The notes under the pieces: generated by a model
What the model saw: only the letters and a program-made list of their open reading frames with translations
Told to the model about the DNA's origin: nothing
Databases searched by the model: none
Made by a program: the position numbers and the translations under genes
Shown: positions 61,701 through 64,000 of the stretch, piece by piece
Position numbering within the stretch: the first letter of the stretch is position 1
Layout: every line of letters starts with the position of its first letter
NCBI GenBank assembly: GCA_000934385.1
Contig: KN880436.1
Span: 1-64,000, forward strand
Reading direction: 5' to 3'
From: Cylindrobasidium torrendii FP15055 ss-10
Lineage: Eukaryota; Basidiomycota; Agaricomycetes; Agaricales; Physalacriaceae
DNA length: 64,000 nucleotides

Positions 61701-64000
61701 ACTGCTTACATCAAGCTTGGGCAGCTCGATTGCCAATCTGTCGATTGCCGAAGTCCAAGACAACACCACTTTCGTCAACTCTATCAGCAATTCATACCGT
61801 AGTTTTGCCTTTGGAGGCTTGTCCATGGACATGGACACTGGCGCGACACTGTTCGCCTGGGAAGCCTCGACACCTGGCTACAATGGGCTGGTATTGCTTA
61901 ATCTAGCAAGCAACATATTGTACAATCGGGCGCTGAATGCTTCTGGTGTTGCAACTCCTCCAGCACCCTTGATTCAGGCTAACTACGCTGCGTTCCCACC
62001 AGCTGCGTCTGGAACACTAGTCGCGCTGAAGTGGGTAGCATTCTTTGGTGCTACAATGGTGCGTGTTTAGTAAAATATCGCATCCCTGCTCATCCACCCC
62101 AGTCTGTATACACCGCGTTTTTCTCCCTGTATGTGTCTGCAGAACGTCGCTCTGCAGTACAGGCAATGCAGTTCTCGAATGGCCTTGCGAATCCCCTCGG
62201 ACTTTGGGTTGGGCATTTACTCTTCGATTCGATTTTCTCTTTGATACCGTCGAGCATCATTATCATTGTGCTCGCTGCGGCTTCGAATCAGTTCCATGCT
62301 TTGGGCTTCTTCGTGCGTGTGTTCTCCTACGTTTGACAGAATCACTAATTTACCTGTTTCCTCAGTGGCTTGTTATGGTACTCTATGGCCTCGCCGGAAC
62401 GTTACTTGCATACTGCATCTCCCTGTTTGTTAGTAGTCCTTTAGCTGCTTTTGCTGCAGCAGCCGGGTACCAGGTCATCATGTTTGTGGTATGTGGTCAT
62501 GCTCGAAAGAGTCACGTAGCTCAAGATGCTCATCCAATATAGCTTTACCTGGCCGGCTACCTCTTGACCTACACATACGCAAAGACGTCAGCCGCAGATC
62601 GGATTATTACAACGATCCATTTTACCCTTTCTCTCCTCTCGCCAGTGGCCAGTGTGGTATGTACACTTTATTGTATATCACGCAGCCGGCCTGAGACTAA
62701 TAATTATCTGTAGCTCCGAGCAGCCTTTGTTTCCGTCAACCTCTTCTCTCTTTTATGTTCCAACAACTCCCCGACACCTGACTCACAAGCCGGCGATATC
62801 ATGCGATTTGGAGGACCTATCCTGTATCTCATAGTCCAATGCTTTGGTCTTGTTGGGCTCCTTCTGTGGGTAGACTCGGGGGCCTCTTTCAGTCGACTCT
62901 TCGCACGCCGTACTCGCCGGAATATAGTTCGAGACGAACATGCAATACCAGAGGCAAAGGATGTAGCTGCAGAAGCAGAACGCTGTCGAACCTCGGACGA
63001 CGTGCTTAGGGTCACAGGCATCTCTAAGACGTACGGGAAAAACAAAGTGGTCGACAACGTCAGTTTAAGTGTGTCCGATAAGACGATCTTTGCGTTGCTG
63101 GGTCCTAACGGGGCCGGTAAGACGACAACATTCAACGTGATTAGTGAGTTCTCTTGTTCATCAAGACTGTCTGTATGACTGACCCAAGGCTGTAGGGGGA
63201 GATGTGGTCCCCGACGGTGGGGATGTGCTTGTCGCAGGAGAATCGATCCTGAGCAACCCTCAACGTGCACGCTTCTCTTTGGGCGTGTGCCCGCAATTCA
63301 CCGCCATCGACTCTCAGCTCACGGTCCGTGAGCACCTCCATATTTACGGACGCCTGAAGGGACTGGGGAGTGGGAGCAACTTGCGCGACAACATCGACAA
63401 CTTGTTGCGCTCGACAAACCTTGGACAGTACGCAGATAGACTCGCTAGTAAACTTTCCGGTGGGAACCAAAGAAAGCTGTCCTTGGCTATTGCGCTAATT
63501 GGTACGCCATGCATTCTGTTGCAGTAGTCTTGCTCAACTTTGTTGCCCCCAGGGAACCCGTCTGTTGTGCTGGTCGACGAATTCTCGACCGGCGTTGATG
63601 CCAGGATGAAGCGATCAATGTGGAAGACGCTGAGAGCCGTTGCGGTTGGCAAGGGCGTGGTCATTACGACTCGTGAGCAAATCCTCCCAAAGCCACAACC
63701 TCATGTGAATCATTGCCCATTTCAGACTCCATGGAGGAAGCCTCTGCCCTAGCGAATAAAGTTGGAATTCTCGCCAAACGCATGCTTAGTGGGTCCTCCG
63801 CGCTTGTACCTACATAGCGCTTACTCCCTGCTAGCTGTGGGAACCACAGAGTCGCTGTCTGCTCGCTACTCTTCGTACGAGGTCCATTTCTCTTGTAGGA
63901 CAAGGGAGGATGTCATCAAGGCGCAAACACTTATGGCGAAGATCCCTGATAGCAGGATGTCGGACGACGTCGCCACCCGCTTCGAAGTGCCCATTCGCAA
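58797..64000 (+). CDS. ABCA-type ABC transporter, frame-disrupted, partial at window edge
   Basis: Starts MRGVFWTQLTVLFWKNWIVL at 58797 and runs past the right edge. It has the full-size ABCA layout: a membrane domain with a large luminal loop; a first nucleotide-binding domain (VLLGSNGAGKSTVLSILGG, LSGGQKRKLQLAI, ILVDE joined by splicing to CTSGVDPLSRRAIW); a second membrane domain; and a second nucleotide-binding domain (LLGPNGAGKTTTFNVI, LSGGNQRKLSLAIALI, VVLVDEFSTGVDARMKRSMW). ABCA proteins move lipids across membranes. Most introns are regular 45-60-base GT-AG. Near 59745-59765 the frame breaks: ERANLITAHMK runs into a stop at 59756-59758, while the continuation (LASWSLFVAAPFGKSPQLAA) is in another frame with no GT-AG intron to join them. 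Part of the first membrane domain seems missing, so this may be a pseudogene, a deletion allele or an assembly error. Confidence 0.82.

Overview
The window is nuclear DNA of a filamentous basidiomycete, most likely an Agaricomycete. Nearly every gene is broken by short introns of about 45-65 bases with GT-AG borders. The gene set is fungal (SUMO, Atg22-like permease, Zn2Cys6 regulator, Kin28-type CDK, dynactin, Raptor) and includes ribosomal protein eL28, which budding yeast lacks. A Rhizoctonia/Cantharellales-like source is a guess from overall look only. I rebuilt gene models by hand: exons were joined where splice sites, reading phase and family conservation agreed. For most genes the summed exon length is an exact multiple of three.

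Layout: 0-4 kb has a Pmp3-type membrane peptide, an old-yellow-enzyme oxidoreductase, SUMO (minus) and an intron-containing tRNA-Phe. 4-11 kb has a ZIP zinc transporter, eL28 (minus) and a DUF2235 hydrolase. 11-15 kb has an RRM-less CstF-64-like factor, an F-box-like protein (both minus) and a PNPOx-fold protein. 16-28 kb has an AGC kinase with a PX-like N-terminus, an Atg22-like transporter, a DHA2-type MFS transporter (minus), a short KRE6/SKN1-like membrane protein and a CDK7/Kin28 kinase (minus). 28-39 kb has a Zn2Cys6 factor (minus), Bcd1/ZNHIT6 (minus), a TmpA/ferric-reductase-like membrane flavoprotein and an uncharacterised coiled-coil protein (minus). 40-64 kb has Urb1/Npa1 (minus) head-to-head with GPI mannosyltransferase 2, dynactin p150, Raptor/Kog1, and an ABCA-type ABC transporter that runs off the right edge.

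This is mostly housekeeping euchromatin, not a metabolic cluster. Themes recur without evidence of co-regulation: ribosome biogenesis (eL28, Urb1, Bcd1), nutrient and growth signalling (Raptor, AGC kinase, Atg22), and RNA processing and transcription (CstF-64-like, CDK7). Gene-poor stretches of 1.4-1.9 kb lie at 15.0-16.7, 30.8-32.7, 33.7-35.1 and 38.6-40.3 kb, where I recognise nothing.

The most unusual signals are a 22-nt SUMO exon flanked by two GC-AG introns; a 10-nt exon and another GC-AG intron in the DUF2235 gene; a CstF-64 homologue without its RNA-binding domain; a KRE6-like protein that ends just after its membrane anchor; an ABCA gene with a frame break in its first membrane domain; and two essential-type genes whose start codons are 51 bp apart. 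I found no convincing new multi-gene system.
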